From Adiantum capillus-veneris (taxonomy: Eukaryota; Streptophyta; Polypodiopsida; Polypodiales; Pteridaceae), in contig CM043961.1 of the NCBI GenBank assembly GCA_014529385.2, positions 11,073,478 through 11,137,477 on the forward strand: a stretch of DNA of 64,000 nucleotides, written 5' to 3'. A model generated the notes under the pieces. That model saw only the letters and a program-made list of their open reading frames with translations. It was not told where the DNA came from and ran no database searches. Each line of letters opens with the position of its first letter. Position 1 is the first letter of the stretch. Of this stretch, positions 28,046-39,916 are shown piece by piece. The position numbers and the translations under genes are program-made.

Positions 28046-29662
28046 ACTATACACATGTCTTAAGGTGAGGTGTCTTTTATGGTTAGGTCAATGGCAATTT
28101 TGTGTTAGTATGTTAGTGGTTAGTGTTAGTAATCACAAGAAAGTTAATGATATATTTACAATGGGTAGAATGGGGTGGATGGTTGAAGTAAGATGGTTGA
28201 ATGAAGTGAGCAAATCCTTGTGATGGTGAAGCTTGAAGAAGTTTTGGACTTACTTGTGTAGGTTCTCAAAATGACTATCCATCTTCTTCTTTGTCTTCTC
28301 TTCTTTACGCCACTGCCACCAAGGTTGATTATCACGATGAAAATGGTAATTTGGTTGATGATATCTCTTGATTTTCAGAGGTTAAGCATGGTTTACATTC
28401 TGAATTTCATGTATATAGAGAAGGGGTAAGATGGAATTGTACTTTAGACATAATAGAGAGAGGCATAGAGATGGTATATGTACATGGAGAGCTCATATGA
28501 GAGCTATGGGAGTAAGAGGGGATGTTAATGGTGAAGAAGATGAGAGAAACCATGGAAGGTGCGGGTTTAAGTGAGAGATGGAGAGGAATGAGTGTGTGTG
28601 TGTGTGTGTGTGTAGAAGTGTGGAAAGAGGTGAGAGAAGACTATGGGATACTTGTGAGAAAAGTGGGCAGACCGGGGTCCACTCAAAAAATCCTAGCTTA
28701 CCCGTGGTTGCTCCAAAAATCACCAAAATGTTTGAGGTGATTATTCAGCTCTTGGTCCACATTTTCTCTTTTGACCACCGCTCTAAATTCGGAGTGGAGA
28801 TGGGTGCCAAAAATCTCACCAAAAAGCCTGTTTTTTATGCCTGCAAAAGTCTTTTAGTGGCCCCCTCCTTTGTTGAATTTGTACAATGCATCCAAGAGTA
28901 AGCCCCTCCTTTGTCATATCAAGATACAAAGAACCCAAGTTTCCCTTTACACATACATGGAGGAGGATTATTGGTGAATAAAGCAATATATACATGGTGG
29001 GACTAGTGTATGGACTATTCATGGATTTTAGCTAAATGAGCACATGGTGTTAGAATAATGAGTAAAAATAATTTAAAAAATATGGAGGAATTATGGATAT
29101 GGAAAGATATTGGAATCATATGATATGGTCCCTCTTTGTATTATTTTGGGTGAAAGAGGAAAGGGTATGCAAGTAAATAATATAATAAACGTGACTAAGG
29201 GAGTAGAAATCATTTTTTTGTTTTCACGAGGGTGAGGGTGAAAATGTGGGGGTGATTTATATAAAAGAAAAATATGAGGTTAGAGTATGCACACATTGGC
29301 AAAAAATATAATTATGGTACAAGAGGATGAAAGAAGGCATACACAGGTTTAATAAAACACACACCTAAGTATGAATATTTAAATAAAATACCAAAATAAT
29401 TATAAAAATCCCTATATGTAGGCCATATATACAATGCAATATTTACACACAAATAGGCCATAATATATTTTATTTATTTTTTTGACTCAACTAGCCCAAA
29501 TGACTAGCTAGCTGAGGATTTTAAGGAGATATGGGAAAAATACCATAACTCACACACGCCTATGTACAGTGAAAAGGTAGGGATAGCCATAGTGTTTGGG
29601 TGATTTTGGTAGGGTGAGGTAGCTCACTATGGCAATGTTGAATAGCCAAAAAATGGCCATCA
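26877..29662 (-). repeat. R2 5' LTR
   Basis: This 2786-bp partner of 10004-12712 starts TGAGGCGGTC and ends GGCCATCA. It is longer mainly because of a 74-bp tandem duplication at 27266-27416. It has a GA tract at 27985-28043 and a GT tract at about 28592-28612. It has no gene. Confidence 0.9.
27266..27416. repeat. 74-bp tandem duplication in R2 5' LTR
   Basis: The unit starting AATACTAAACATTGCC at 27266 recurs at 27340 with almost no change. The other LTR has a single unit at the same place, so the duplication is later than R2 insertion or occurred during copying. Confidence 0.85.
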
Positions 29663-29666
29663 CTAC
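29663..29666. repeat. R2 target-site duplication, right
   Basis: CTAC follows the R2 LTR end and matches 10000-10003. Confidence 0.85.
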
Positions 29667-30630
29667 CATGCCTACCCCAATGATGGGCATGTCGAGAAAC
29701 ACGCCATGGACCTCATTTGTTAGTAAAGCACCACTACATGGTAGCTCAATGCCTGCAATAGTACCTACAAGTGTGTACCAATCTTATACCCATGGGTCCT
29801 CGTACTCATGTAGTCCCTACCCCTCCCATTGTTTCAACAACCTATGCTCCACAACCACAACACCCAAGTTCTTATTTCCATGGGACTATACCGGCTAGCA
29901 TTAGCATGTCACATACGACATCTGCTATGCCTAGGGACACACATATGAACTTTGGACCACCACATGGCACAATATCATACCCAATGTGGAATCCAAGGGA
30001 TTCCTATGTGCCAAGCCCAATTCCAATACCCACTCCACATGTAGTCTCTGGAGCACCTTCACCCACGGTGCCTGCTCACTTAGGTGACTTGGCAATGTTT
30101 TCTCAAGCTATTAGTCGATCTATTGCTGAGAATATGCGTAACACACCTGATAGAGAGCTTAGAAGTAAGGCAATACAAATAGCCAAGACCACACAAAAAA
30201 TTAGTGGAGACGGGGATGTGAGAAAGCATATCGAAGTGTTTGAACAAATATACGATTCTCTAGGAGAACACAATGACCTGCATAAGAGTAATGCTTTAAG
30301 CCTAACCTTAAGTGGAAAGGCTGGGGATTGGTATAGAACCCTAAGGGTGAAAGAAAAAACGATTTACCCTACTCTTAGGAGACTGTTCTTGAAAGAATAC
30401 ATACAAGAGGGAGTGCTCTCAGCTCCAGAAAGCCCAACGAGAGGAAGGAGAGTCGGTGAGAGACTTTATTAGTCGCTTGAAGAATTTGAATTCTTGTTGT
30501 AATCCAAATGAGCGCTTCAATAATAATCAATTTCTTGATAGATTCATTAGGGGTTACGACATGAGGATATCTACAATGGCTTAGTCATTAGAGGTATCAC
30601 CACTTGGGAAGGAGTCACCACCAATGCGAT
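29667..30630 (+). pseudogene. R1 gag, capsid part
   Basis: The frame that entered from 10000 continues as MPTPMMGMSRNTPWTS to about 29898. A second frame (29771-30472) takes over with Pro-rich text and then a capsid: LAMFSQAISRSIAENMRN, RKHIEVFEQIYDSLGE and LTLSGKAGDWYRTLR, then LRRLFLKEYIQEG. A further shift at about 30420-30480 gives VRDFISRLKNLNSCC. R3 has the same protein at 59477-60606. At least two frameshifts are present. Confidence 0.85.
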
Positions 30631-30634
30631 CCAA

Positions 30635-32023
30635 TTGGAGGATAATTTAATGATTCAAGGAGAAAGAGTGTCTGTTGAGCCTAAATCTATTAGCTCAGAA
30701 GCATCACAACATCAGCCAATGACCCTAAAACCTATTACTAAGGAGCCAAAGATATCTGAGATGACTTTAGCAGATCTCACCAAGTCCATTCAAGAGAGTC
30801 TTAGAGGCAATCGTGCTCCGCAAAACAATCATATGTATCCAAGAAGGGAGCAACAATGGTGCTCAGTATGCTATGGACCGCATAGTACCAGTGAATGCCC
30901 TACTTTTAGAGTAAAATTCAATGGGAACTGCAGTGCATGTGGGAGGTATGGTCATCAAGCTAAGGATTGCATAGTATTTAAGCGCGCGATGGCCAATAGA
31001 CCAACCTTAGCATGGACAGACACACCTTGAGTGCCTACATTGATGCCGGCCCCACCTCTTGAACAAACAACACAACACATGGTCCCTAGGGCCCAAAATG
31101 TTGTTCAAACAACACCTTTACCACCTCCAGTGCTAGGACCGCAACCACCACGTGCGAGAATCACTTCTGTGAATCAAGTGGGTTGTGAGTCATCTATTGC
31201 TTGTTTGGAAGGCTGTGAGGAAGATATGGAACCTAATATTACCTATGGGATGGATGTGCTTGAAGAAAGTCCACAATACTACATGGAGGACTATTGGGGA
31301 CAAGTCAAACCTGCATATCAAGTAGCTGCTCTTGCGGCAAGAGGCCAAAATATCAATTACACTGCTAAGAGACCACCTCTTCAATGCTATGAGTGTGGAG
31401 GTCCACATCGTGTGGCCGAGTGTCCTATTAGGCTACAAAAGAACGCCACACTAATGCAAACCAATCAAGCAACAATGCCGATACTCATGTGTAATCGATG
31501 TGGCATAGATCATTTGATTGACCAATGTCCAAATAATCCAAATGCACCGAAGATCACACCATTAAACTTAATTGAGGTTATCGAGGAGCCATCACAAAGT
31601 ACACATGTGGTACCAGTAAATGTACTCACACGATTGATGCTCCAAAAACAAATTTATATTGTTGAGGAAAGAGACACAACATCAATTGCCCAATCTCAGA
31701 AAAAGAAGAAAACACAAAGAAAGAGATGGCAAAAAGAAGTGAAGTCAGACCCCATTTCAAAGACGAACATAGGGATTGGTGACGACCCCGTATATATGAA
31801 TGACTCTAAAGAGGATTCTGATTTAGCTAAAACCACGGAGATCAAAACGACCACTAAGATAGAAACCAACAAGGAAGATCTTCATGAGCCACAATGGCCA
31901 GGATCCAAGAAGAAGATAGGAACTTATCCAAATCCTATAGAGGAGATTGAGCGAGTCAAGCAATTAAGGAGTTTGGAAGAAGATACCCAAAGGGACCTAG
32001 AACCAGCGCCTAGGCAGATCTAG
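30635..32023 (+). pseudogene. R1 gag nucleocapsid with several zinc knuckles
   Basis: Two stretches are joined in the same frame by one TGA at about 31028-31030. The first has CSVCYGPHSTSECP and CSACGRYGHQAKDC, the second a CX2CX4HX4C knuckle. The second stretch has CYECGGPHRVAECP and CNRCGIDHLIDQCP, both with CX2CX3HX4C spacing, then a Lys/Arg-rich region (QKKKKTQRKRWQKEVK). Four cysteine modules in one gag is more than the usual one or two. Confidence 0.8.
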
Positions 32024-32035
32024 ATTACAGACACC

Positions 32036-32881
32036 GTGTTCCCTACGCAACAACAACCTCACCAAGTCCATAAACCCTTAGCCATACCTAGTGTCATCCA
32101 AGAAGAAAGTGACTTAAAGTCATGGGAAAGTGGGCGTACTCACTTCTTGATGGAAAGAATCTTTACGGAGGGACTACATGACCCTATTGAAGAAATGGAG
32201 ATCCCATCTTCCCCACGTTAAGGGACTGAAGTCCAAAAGGTTCCATTAAACATTGCCAAATTGATGGATTTCATGTCTTCAAAAGTTAGAACCACCATCA
32301 TGTCCAAACTATATATAGACCCTGAGCTAGTCTCAGCTCTTCGAGCCTTCCTCAATGCAGATCTAAAGTTTGGGCTACCACAATTTGCACAGATGGATGG
32401 AGCTGGGGAGATGCCAATAGAGGAGGAACACTTAGATCCACAACCCAACCTAGATGAGAACCTTGTTATAGAAATACCTATTAACAAGTTGGGACAATAC
32501 TTTGAGGGTGATGAATCCAATGCAACCATACCAATCACTACTAAGGGATTAATTGTGAAGGGAATCCTTGATGGTGGCACTGGGATTAGCATTGTGACTA
32601 AAAATTGCTGGGAAACTATGGAAAGAACTCACCTTGTGACCACAACTATAGTAGTGAAGATGGCCATTGGGTCTATTGTTAAACCTATTGGGATTCTAGA
32701 AGATCTCAAGATCAAGGTCTTTGGACATAAAATAAGGATTACCTTCGTTGTTATGGATTTGTCCACACACACTATGGCATCGGAGATGATCTTAGGATGT
32801 CCTTTCATGAGGAAAGCAAAAATGGTGCATGACTGGTCTAAAAACTATGTCTACTTGCAGTTCCAAGACTCTATCATTTGA
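32036..32881 (+). pseudogene. R1 aspartic protease
   Basis: A linker (32036-32221) leads, over a TAA, into a 206-residue stretch. GILDGGTGISIVTKNCWETM (residues 101-120) is a retropepsin site of D-G-G-T type. ASEMILGCPFMRKAKMVHDW is the C-terminal ILG motif. The R3 counterpart at 57598-58536 is continuous over the same linker, so the TAA is specific to this copy. Confidence 0.85.
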
Positions 32882-34037
32882 GTGGATCTTGTAACGGGTC
32901 GAGCACATCCCCTAGGAAACAGGTTTATAATTGATCATAGATCTGACACCACAGTTCACTCGGCCCCATTGCAGTATTGCTACACGTGTGAAGCGGACAC
33001 TGATGTTGGGGAAGATTCTCCTTATATGGGTGTACTACCTGGAATGACAATGTGGATTGGGCCCACCTAGCAGCAACCATAGACACTTGGGGAAATAGGT
33101 GGACGACCTGGGTAACACCTGAGGGAGATGAAATGCCACCACTCGTACCCTTAAATATGCTAGAAGCAATGCATATAGCTTCTGACAAGACTCATCCTCA
33201 TATAACAAAGAGAACATACAAGTGGGTCCCTAAATCTTCTTTAGCGACCATAGCTAGTGCTAAAAAATAGAAGCCTTGTAAGAAACGTCCCACTCGCCCC
33301 AAGAAATGTAAGGAAACGTGGCAGTGGATTCCTAAACGACTATTGGAAGCCCAATGCTACTATCAAGGAAATGATCAAATCTGGGTGCCAAAACGTAGAT
33401 TGTGTCCGTACCTGTCACCTGACACATGTGAGCTCAATCCTGTGGCTCCAAAACAAACTGAAGATCATGGAAAGGAAAAAATCACGGAATGCTACACACC
33501 TGCTCCATAGCTAGTTTGGTTACCGAAGAAAGAAATATTTGTTCCACCTAGCTCAGGAACAACGAAATCAAATGAAGCTTCTTGCTCTTCGTGTAGTTCC
33601 TATATGGAAATAGAAGCTTCAACACAACCTCCACCTACCATTGTACATATCCATACAAGCAAGAAAGAGTTTGCACCTCCCGTTGTAAGTTTGCCACCTA
33701 CAACAACGTTGCAAATAAAATCATGGGAGAGTATCTTACCACCCTTGCAACTAGATGAAATGCATAGGGCAGTCAAAAACTATTGGTTAAAGCCTTCACC
33801 TATAACAACTTGGAACAACTGGTTTCAAAAGGTGACGACATCATTCCAAAAGGTATGATCTACCCAAGGAAGGGGGGAGTGTTTGCTGACATCCATCATT
33901 CGCTTGGTTCCCTCTCAACCTTCCTCCCTGACCTCTCAATCACCAATCTTAGGGAATGTATATATGAAGCCTTATACTCACAAAAAAACAAAAATAATAA
34001 AGAGCAAGAGAAATTAGCAAACGAGTATGCACAATAA
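32882..34037 (+). pseudogene. R1 3' coding tail across the pol deletion
   Basis: Text matching R3 57281-57568 (MLEAMHIASD at about 33165-33190) is followed at once by text matching R3 52842-53384 (THPHITKRTYKWVPKSSLAT). About 4.2 kb that in R3 holds the acidic spacer, RT, RNase H and integrase are absent. The tail continues with TCPKKCKE-like and Pro/Thr-rich parts, then the end segment NNLEQLVSKGDDIIPKGMIY and LRECIYEALYSQKN (33783-34037). No function is known to me. Several frameshifts are present. Confidence 0.75.
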
Positions 34038-35437
34038 AAGTCAAAACATTGACCTAGACCTACACATTCACATCCGGTACACTAAAACAGAAACCTATGT
34101 CGTAAAACACCTTTGATCCTCATCACTTGAGTGATGGAGGGTAGGTAAGATTGATACGATAGGAGTGTTTCTATTTTAGAGTTTAGGGATTAGCAAAGTT
34201 CCTTCTTCCCAGTGATGTTGTTAGGATTTGGACCTTCATGGAATCTTTCTCTCATCCACTTTTCAAATCAAGCGCAACCATCAACACAAATAGGTGTTTC
34301 TTGTCCATTAGCATTGCCCCTTATCTTTTTGCATCCATGTTTGTTTGCTTTAATTGTGATTGGTAGCATAATATCCAACACATTTTCTTAGTATCAAACA
34401 TTAAATTCAATGTAATTTTTTGTCATAATCACTTGTTTAGGTTTAAAAATCAAGCAGTCCGACTAAGCTAGTTTGACCAAGCTAGGTGTTAGAGATCTTC
34501 TCTTAATACCATGGGGAATGCCTTCCTAATCATCAATGGCTACTTAGGTTCTTAATCCGATTTAGGCAGCATTGTGTGAAATGTACTCTAGGGATTTCTA
34601 GTGGGCTTAGTCCCAATTGACCTTTAGCTTAAGTATTATAAAGGGAGTTTACTAGTGTGATGAGCCTAGGGAGGGTAACAGTGTTATATGACCCCCCAAA
34701 GTTACAAAATTAAAATGCTGAAAACGTACAAAACAAAAAAGTCAAGTGCCACAATGTAAAATCTTAAGCTGGAAGAGAAATCTCAGCTTGATTTGGTACT
34801 CCACTCACATGTATCGCCTATGGTACTAGAGCCCTAGAGGTTCTAGTGTGGGCGCTTTTCCTTCAAAAGAAAAAAACCCAAGGCATACACAATAAGCACA
34901 CACATCAAAATTGAAACAATGTGAAAAGACTTTGGGGGGTCAAAGAAAAAAAAATAAGTCAGGTGATGATTTCATGAGCCATTCCTTTTATCGTAGCTTA
35001 ACTACAAGGTCTTCTAGGTATAGCCTCTAGTCAGCCCTCGAGCATGAAATACCTAGCTCTCGCGCTTAAACAACTTAATTGACCAGATAAAATTAAGAAG
35101 CTTGCCCATGGTATTAATAGTCGATCTTTAGTGCCTTTCGACCGTTAAATTAGCAACCCCAGACTTGTTTAATTTTTTACCTTTACAACTGTTTATGTGT
35201 TTGACTATATTGCAATTTAATGTTTATTGCTTCCAAATGGTTTAAAATTTTGTTACCAATCAAATTGTCTGCCTACAATTGTATATGCTTTTAAAATGTA
35301 TATGAGAATGCAATTACTATGCCAATGTTGTTTGATTTTGTAGTGACTGCAGAATGCTAAAGACATTCATCTCAAATGCTCTTCCACCTCGATGAAAGAG
35401 ATTCAACTCAATAGCTTCCGAGGATGGAGTCTACATC
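34038..35437 (+). other. R1 3' untranslated region, no gene seen
   Basis: About 1.4 kb of noncoding DNA lies before the polypurine tract. Long parts are matched in reverse by R3 50434-51600, for example the block around TTAAGCTGGAAGAGAAATCT at 34767-34786. This supports both as the same element family. Confidence 0.65.
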
Positions 35438-35450
35438 TGGAAGGGGGACA
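35438..35450 (+). other. R1 polypurine tract
   Basis: TGGAAGGGGGACA directly precedes the TGTTAACCC start of the 3' LTR. Confidence 0.85.
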
Positions 35451-35756
35451 TGTTAACCCTCACGCACATTCCTATCACCTAAGACGTACGCCGTATTATT
35501 TATTTGGTAGAGTCAGGTACCGGGCTTGTCGGTCCAATAAGAAAAGGGTAAGAGTGATCGCCGATGAGAGGTGCACTCTAATTGCAACATTCAAGGGATT
35601 AGTTGGCTAAGCATGGGTGCCCAAGTGTGAATGGGGCGAGCTCATATAAAAGTCAACTAAACCTAAAAATAACTCATTCTCTCATTTGTGCAATTGAAGA
35701 GTGCTCTTGCTCCATCTTCATCTTCTTCTTCTTCACCTCTTTGTGTGTGTGTATGC

Positions 35757-35797
<41 letters not shown>

Positions 35798-35867
35798 TGT
35801 GTGCGATCGAGCATTGCAGCGGCGAGGCGATTGAGCACGGCATAGTGGCGTCTCCCTCTTCTCGCGG
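35451..35867 (+). repeat. R1 3' LTR, first part
   Basis: It matches 7512-8030 of the 5' LTR, with a much shorter microsatellite (GTGTGTGTATGCGTGA then GA at 35759-35795). It is cut at 35867 by a solo R2-type LTR. Confidence 0.92.
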
Positions 35868-36126
35868 TGAGGCGGTCCGGGGCGGGCAACAAGAAGAGCA
35901 ACCTCTAGACACCCTTCAAGGCTCCCGTGCTGCTCAATGGGGCTGGGGCACAACACAACACAAACCAAACCAACAAACCCCCAGTCAAATCCCAACTACA
36001 CAAGGGGCACCACTTAGTTTAAGAGCGAACTAGGACGCAAAAGAGGAGAATCGTTAGAGCAACCCACAAACAAGCAAGGAATTTACACTAACCCTAACAC
36101 CAATGGAACACTCTCACACACTAAAA

Positions 36127-36205
<79 letters not shown>

Positions 36206-38579
36206 TGGTGCTCGGGCTGCTTTGAAGTGTATCGTTAATGATCAAGCAAACATAAATATATATATGTAAGAAAGAGAGAGAAAGGGGGAGGGGGTTCTTG
36301 TTGCATTAATACCTTCTTACAAATCTGTCATGACAAATCAAAGTGAGATTAGTATTTGTTCAACATAGCTTGCGTAAATTTCACCACAACACATCACAAG
36401 AAAAGCCACCCCAATCACTGTCTTAAGGCCAGGGGAGTCCTCTCCACCCTGTCGCCCTCTTACAGTATGTGGGATTTATGGCTAGATTGATGACAACACC
36501 AGAGACAAGCTATCAAGAACTTAACAAAAAACACCAAGACACTTACGCATCATTGTTGTCCATTACTTCACGTTGGAAGGGAGACAAAGTATCCAAGCTT
36601 AGTCCAAATCCACCCTCCTTGATTCAGCAAATGTTGGGCTTACACTAGTAGGAGATATGATAGATTTCCTACTCTCAATTGAATGATCACTCTCTCTCTT
36701 ACAATGGCATAGAGTTCCCTTGCTAATCCCCTATTACAACACATGCACATGCATAAGACAATGAGCTTCCACTCAAGAGCTCCTTCTAGAGAGGTTGAGC
36801 TTGGCTTCTCAAGCTATAGCATAGTGCTCTTGCTTAAGGCTCCCCCTTTTGTGCTAGCTACACCCTCCTTTTATAGCAATTTTGAAGGCTAGGGTTACTC
36901 CTCTAACCATGGTTGGGTTAGATTTTCAGCCATTTATCTAATTTCTTTTGCTTGGAATTATCAAGAAGTTGGTGGGGAAAGAGAGAGGAGAGAAATGGAG
37001 GTGATAGGACTTTTCATAGTGGGTTAGTGTTAGTAGAGTTAGTATTAATTTACAAATGGAATTGGATATTTACAATGGGAGTATCCATGTAGGATACAAA
37101 TAAGGAAGAAAAACTCTTAAGAGGTAAGAAAAGGTGGATTTCTTACAAGGTTGATGCTCCAAGTGTCTTGAGTAGGGCCAATTTTGACGCTTGTTGACGG
37201 TCCACTAGCTTTGACGGTACATTTTTTCTCCACTCTTGACCTTCCTTGAGAGACAAGGTAATTGAAGCTGAGTAATCAACCACCATGATGCTGTCTTTTA
37301 AGAGAAGAGGCTGAATTTTGTGGTTTTTTTTATAGATATGGGTAAATTGGAGAAGGAAAAATGAGACTAGGTGGTCAATTTTGGAATGGAATTGTGTGTG
37401 GGAGGTATGAGTTCACCATGGTTTCTCTTATTCTTCAAGGTTGAGGAGAAGGTGAGTAGGGTGCAGAGAGGAGTGGTGAGAGAGGTGGGGATGATGAGTG
37501 GAGAAGTGTGTGTGAAAGAGGAAAATGATAAAGTGGAAGAGAGAGTGTGGCTGCATAGCATGGGAAAACTGGGGTCCACTAATAAAATCATAGCTCACAG
37601 CTCGTAGCTCAAAAAAATATGAAAAAATTTGAGACAAAAGTTCAGCCCACGAGCTACAACTTTTGTTTGTATCACCTTTTCAAATTCGGAGAGCAAGTGA
37701 ACTTTAAAAATTCAGCAAAACCGACCGTTTTTTTCCACTGCACAAGGTCCTTGTGGGGTCCTTCTTTGGATGATTCTTTTGAATACCTCCAAGAGTGAGC
37801 CCTCCATAGTGCATGTATGCATGCCACCTACCCTTGACCTTATTTGGTAGGTCTATAATTGAAGATATTGTTGAGATCATGATATAAGTGAATAGTACAA
37901 CTAAGAAAATCAAATATTGAGGGGTCTAAAAAATATGTACATGTCAAATATAAATAATATAAGTGAAAAAAATATAAAGGGGTCAAAAGAAATCTCTCTC
38001 ATTATGAGGCTAAGATAAAATTTTTGGTGTTTTAATTTAAAAAAAACAAAATAGATGTAGGAAGGGAAAAATCATAATAGTGAAAAAATATACACATAAA
38101 TAAAACTAGTTTTTTTTGGATTTTTGTCGGGGTGGAGTTACACCAAATATAAGAGAAGCTTACATGAAAATATTTCTATATGGAATAAAGAGTATGAAAA
38201 ATGGTAAGAAAAATTGTGGTAATGGTGAGGCAATGTACATAGCATAAATAACACACACCTAGGTAGAAATATTTAAATAAATACCAAAATAATTATGAAA
38301 AAATCTTTTATTTAGGCCCTATATACAAAGAAATATTTACATACGCATGGGCCATAATATACTTATATTTTTTATATTTTTTATTTTTTTTGGCTCAACT
38401 AGCCCAATGCCTAGCTAATTGAGGGTTTTTTATTTCAGTAAGGAGATATGGGAAAAGTCCCCTAACTCACACGCACCTATATACAGTGAAATGGTAGGGA
38501 TAGCCATAGCGTTTGGGTGAATTTGGTAGGGTGGAGTAACTTACTATGGTAATTATGGAGAGCCGAAAAACGGCTATCA
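35868..38579 (-). mobile_element. Solo R2-type LTR
   Basis: This 2712-bp TGAGGCGGTC...GGCTATCA segment matches both R2 LTRs at its ends and in blocks inside, but is clearly more diverged. GCGG lies on both sides (35864-35867, 38580-38583). No internal retroelement region is present, so it is a solo LTR left by recombination between LTRs. Minus orientation follows R2. It has a GA tract at 36129-36201 and no gene. The 15-base palindrome AGCCGAAAAACGGCT lies at its right end. Confidence 0.85.
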
Positions 38580-38583
38580 GCGG

Positions 38584-38743
38584 CAAGAATCCTCCACGAC
38601 AGCAAGCGTAGAGCGGTGAGTGACACACCATCGTCTTCTTTGAGCTTACTAGTTTAGGCTAGTTGCATGCTTGGAGCCAACTGTGGCTCGCACACAGTGT
38701 ATTGGCAAGTTTCTTGCATTGACACGTGCGACATACGCACACA
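38584..38743 (+). repeat. R1 3' LTR, second part
   Basis: It resumes the R1 LTR at GCAAGAATCCTCCACGACAG and ends ACGCACACA. ATAGG follows at 38744-38748, matching 7507-7511. Confidence 0.9.
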
Positions 38744-38748
38744 ATAGG

Positions 38749-39423
38749 CCGAAGAGAAGTTTAGCCTTGTCCCTAGATTCTCAAAGAGACCCTTCCAAAA
38801 ATTACTGATCATTCTAGGATCTCTATCCAACACTATGGACATTGGCAAGCCATGGTACTTGAAGGTTTGTGAAATGAAGAGGGTTGCCATTTGATGGGCT
38901 TTGATGGTCTTTTTGACATGTATAAAATGAGCTTGGTTACTAAACCTATCCACTATCATCCATATTCCCGTATTCCCATGGATAGCCTTAGGCAATCCAA
39001 AGATAAAATCCATGGATATGCTCTCCCATGGTGAATTAGGGATTGGGAAAGGTTGAAGCAATCCAGGTTGCTTCCCTCTATCAAACTTCATGTTTTGGTA
39101 TACCACACATTTAGAAACATACTCTTGTATGTTTTCTTTCATGGTAGGCCAATAGAAATATGTTTGAATCCCTTTTAGGGCAGATTAAATCCCTCTATGC
39201 CCCGCATAAGGAGGAGCATGAGATTCATACATTACTTTCTCATGTAGTGATTAGTGACGCATAGTCTATTGCCATAGAGAAGATAACTATCTTGTAAAGT
39301 AAATGGTTCCTCTTTATTCCCTAGTGCAAGGGCTGAAATCACATCTCTAAAATCGGGATCAATAACATACTCATCTATCATGGAAGATAGATCATTGTGA
39401 GTTGCTATGGAAACCCCATTCAC
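38749..39423 (-). pseudogene. R0 integrase, N-terminal and core part
   Basis: The 38749-39142 part has ENIQEYVSKCVVYQNMK (end of the zinc finger), then SISMDFIFGLP with the first catalytic Asp, DRFSNQAHFIHVKK, and VLDRDPRMISNFWKGLF with the second Asp. It ends LNFSSAY exactly at the R1 insertion; the third residue E is at 7480. Further upstream, 39232-39423 holds the spacer between RNase H and integrase (QDSYLLYGNRLCV). A frame break lies at about 39180. Confidence 0.88.
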
Positions 39424-39806
39424 TCTCGACCGTCTCGAGAGTGCATCAGCTACTTGATTATGCTTTCCAGCTATGTGAGCAATATGAAAATGAAATTACA
39501 AAAGAAAATTTTCCGACGTCATTTGTTTGTTGGAGAGCTTGGTCTACGTCATGAAGTATTAAGACTTTGGTGATCCGTTCACAGAATGAAAGGAGTCCCC
39601 AATAAATAGTGCTTCCATGAGTTTAAGGAATGTAGAACTACGAGGAGTTCCTTTTCATATATGCCTAGAGCTTGCTGAACAGGATGGACTCTTCGACTTT
39701 CATAGGCTATGGCGTGCCCTTCTTGGAGCAAAACAGCTCCAAGGCAATCACCACAAGCGTCACATTGGACCTCAAATGGCTTTGAGAGATCTGGTAGTGT
39801 AAGCAC
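39424..39806 (-). pseudogene. R0 RNase H
   Basis: FEVQCDACGDCLGAVLLQEG carries the first catalytic Asp, AIAYESRRVHPVQQALGIYE follows, and YEKELLVVLHSL gives the catalytic Glu. After LGTPFIL at 39579 the frame is lost, and the rest of the domain is present only in fragments. ADALSRR-type text (HQVADALSRRSR reading) lies at about 39425-39455. Confidence 0.8.
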
Positions 39807-39916
39807 AGGTTGAGAGATAAGCTTTTCGAAAGCATTATTCTCCTTGGCAGACCATGTATACCTAACGTTTTTCTTTGTTAGGTCATATAATGGTCCTGCT
39901 ATTAGTGAGAAATTTT

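Larger units (their letters stand above)
10004..29662 (-). mobile_element. R2: Tat-like Ty3/gypsy element with 2.7-kb LTRs
   Basis: R2 has long TGAGGC...CATCA LTRs in direct repeat, a 4-bp CTAC duplication, a GGGGGAGGGCTAA polypurine tract at the left LTR and a TGG-starting primer site at the right LTR, so it is on the minus strand. Gag, protease, RT, RNase H and a second, archaeal-type RNase H follow; the last is a Tat-lineage hallmark. An internal deletion removed the rest of that RNase H and the integrase core. D1 (17392-26827) sits in its leader. Without D1, R2 is about 10.2 kb. Confidence 0.9.
7512..38743 (+). mobile_element. R1: Ty3/gypsy element with gag and protease only
   Basis: R1 has TGTTAACCC...GCACA LTRs, a TGGCACCGTTACCGGGGA primer site, a polypurine tract and an ATAGG duplication. 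It spans 31.2 kb only because R2 with D1 (10004-29662) and a solo LTR (35868-38579) were inserted later; without these it is about 8.9 kb. It encodes gag with zinc knuckles and a retropepsin, then jumps to a 3' coding tail with no RT, RNase H or integrase. Comparison with R3 shows those were lost in one deletion at about 33187. It would need enzymes from an R3-like relative. Stops in gag show this copy is dead. Confidence 0.93.
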
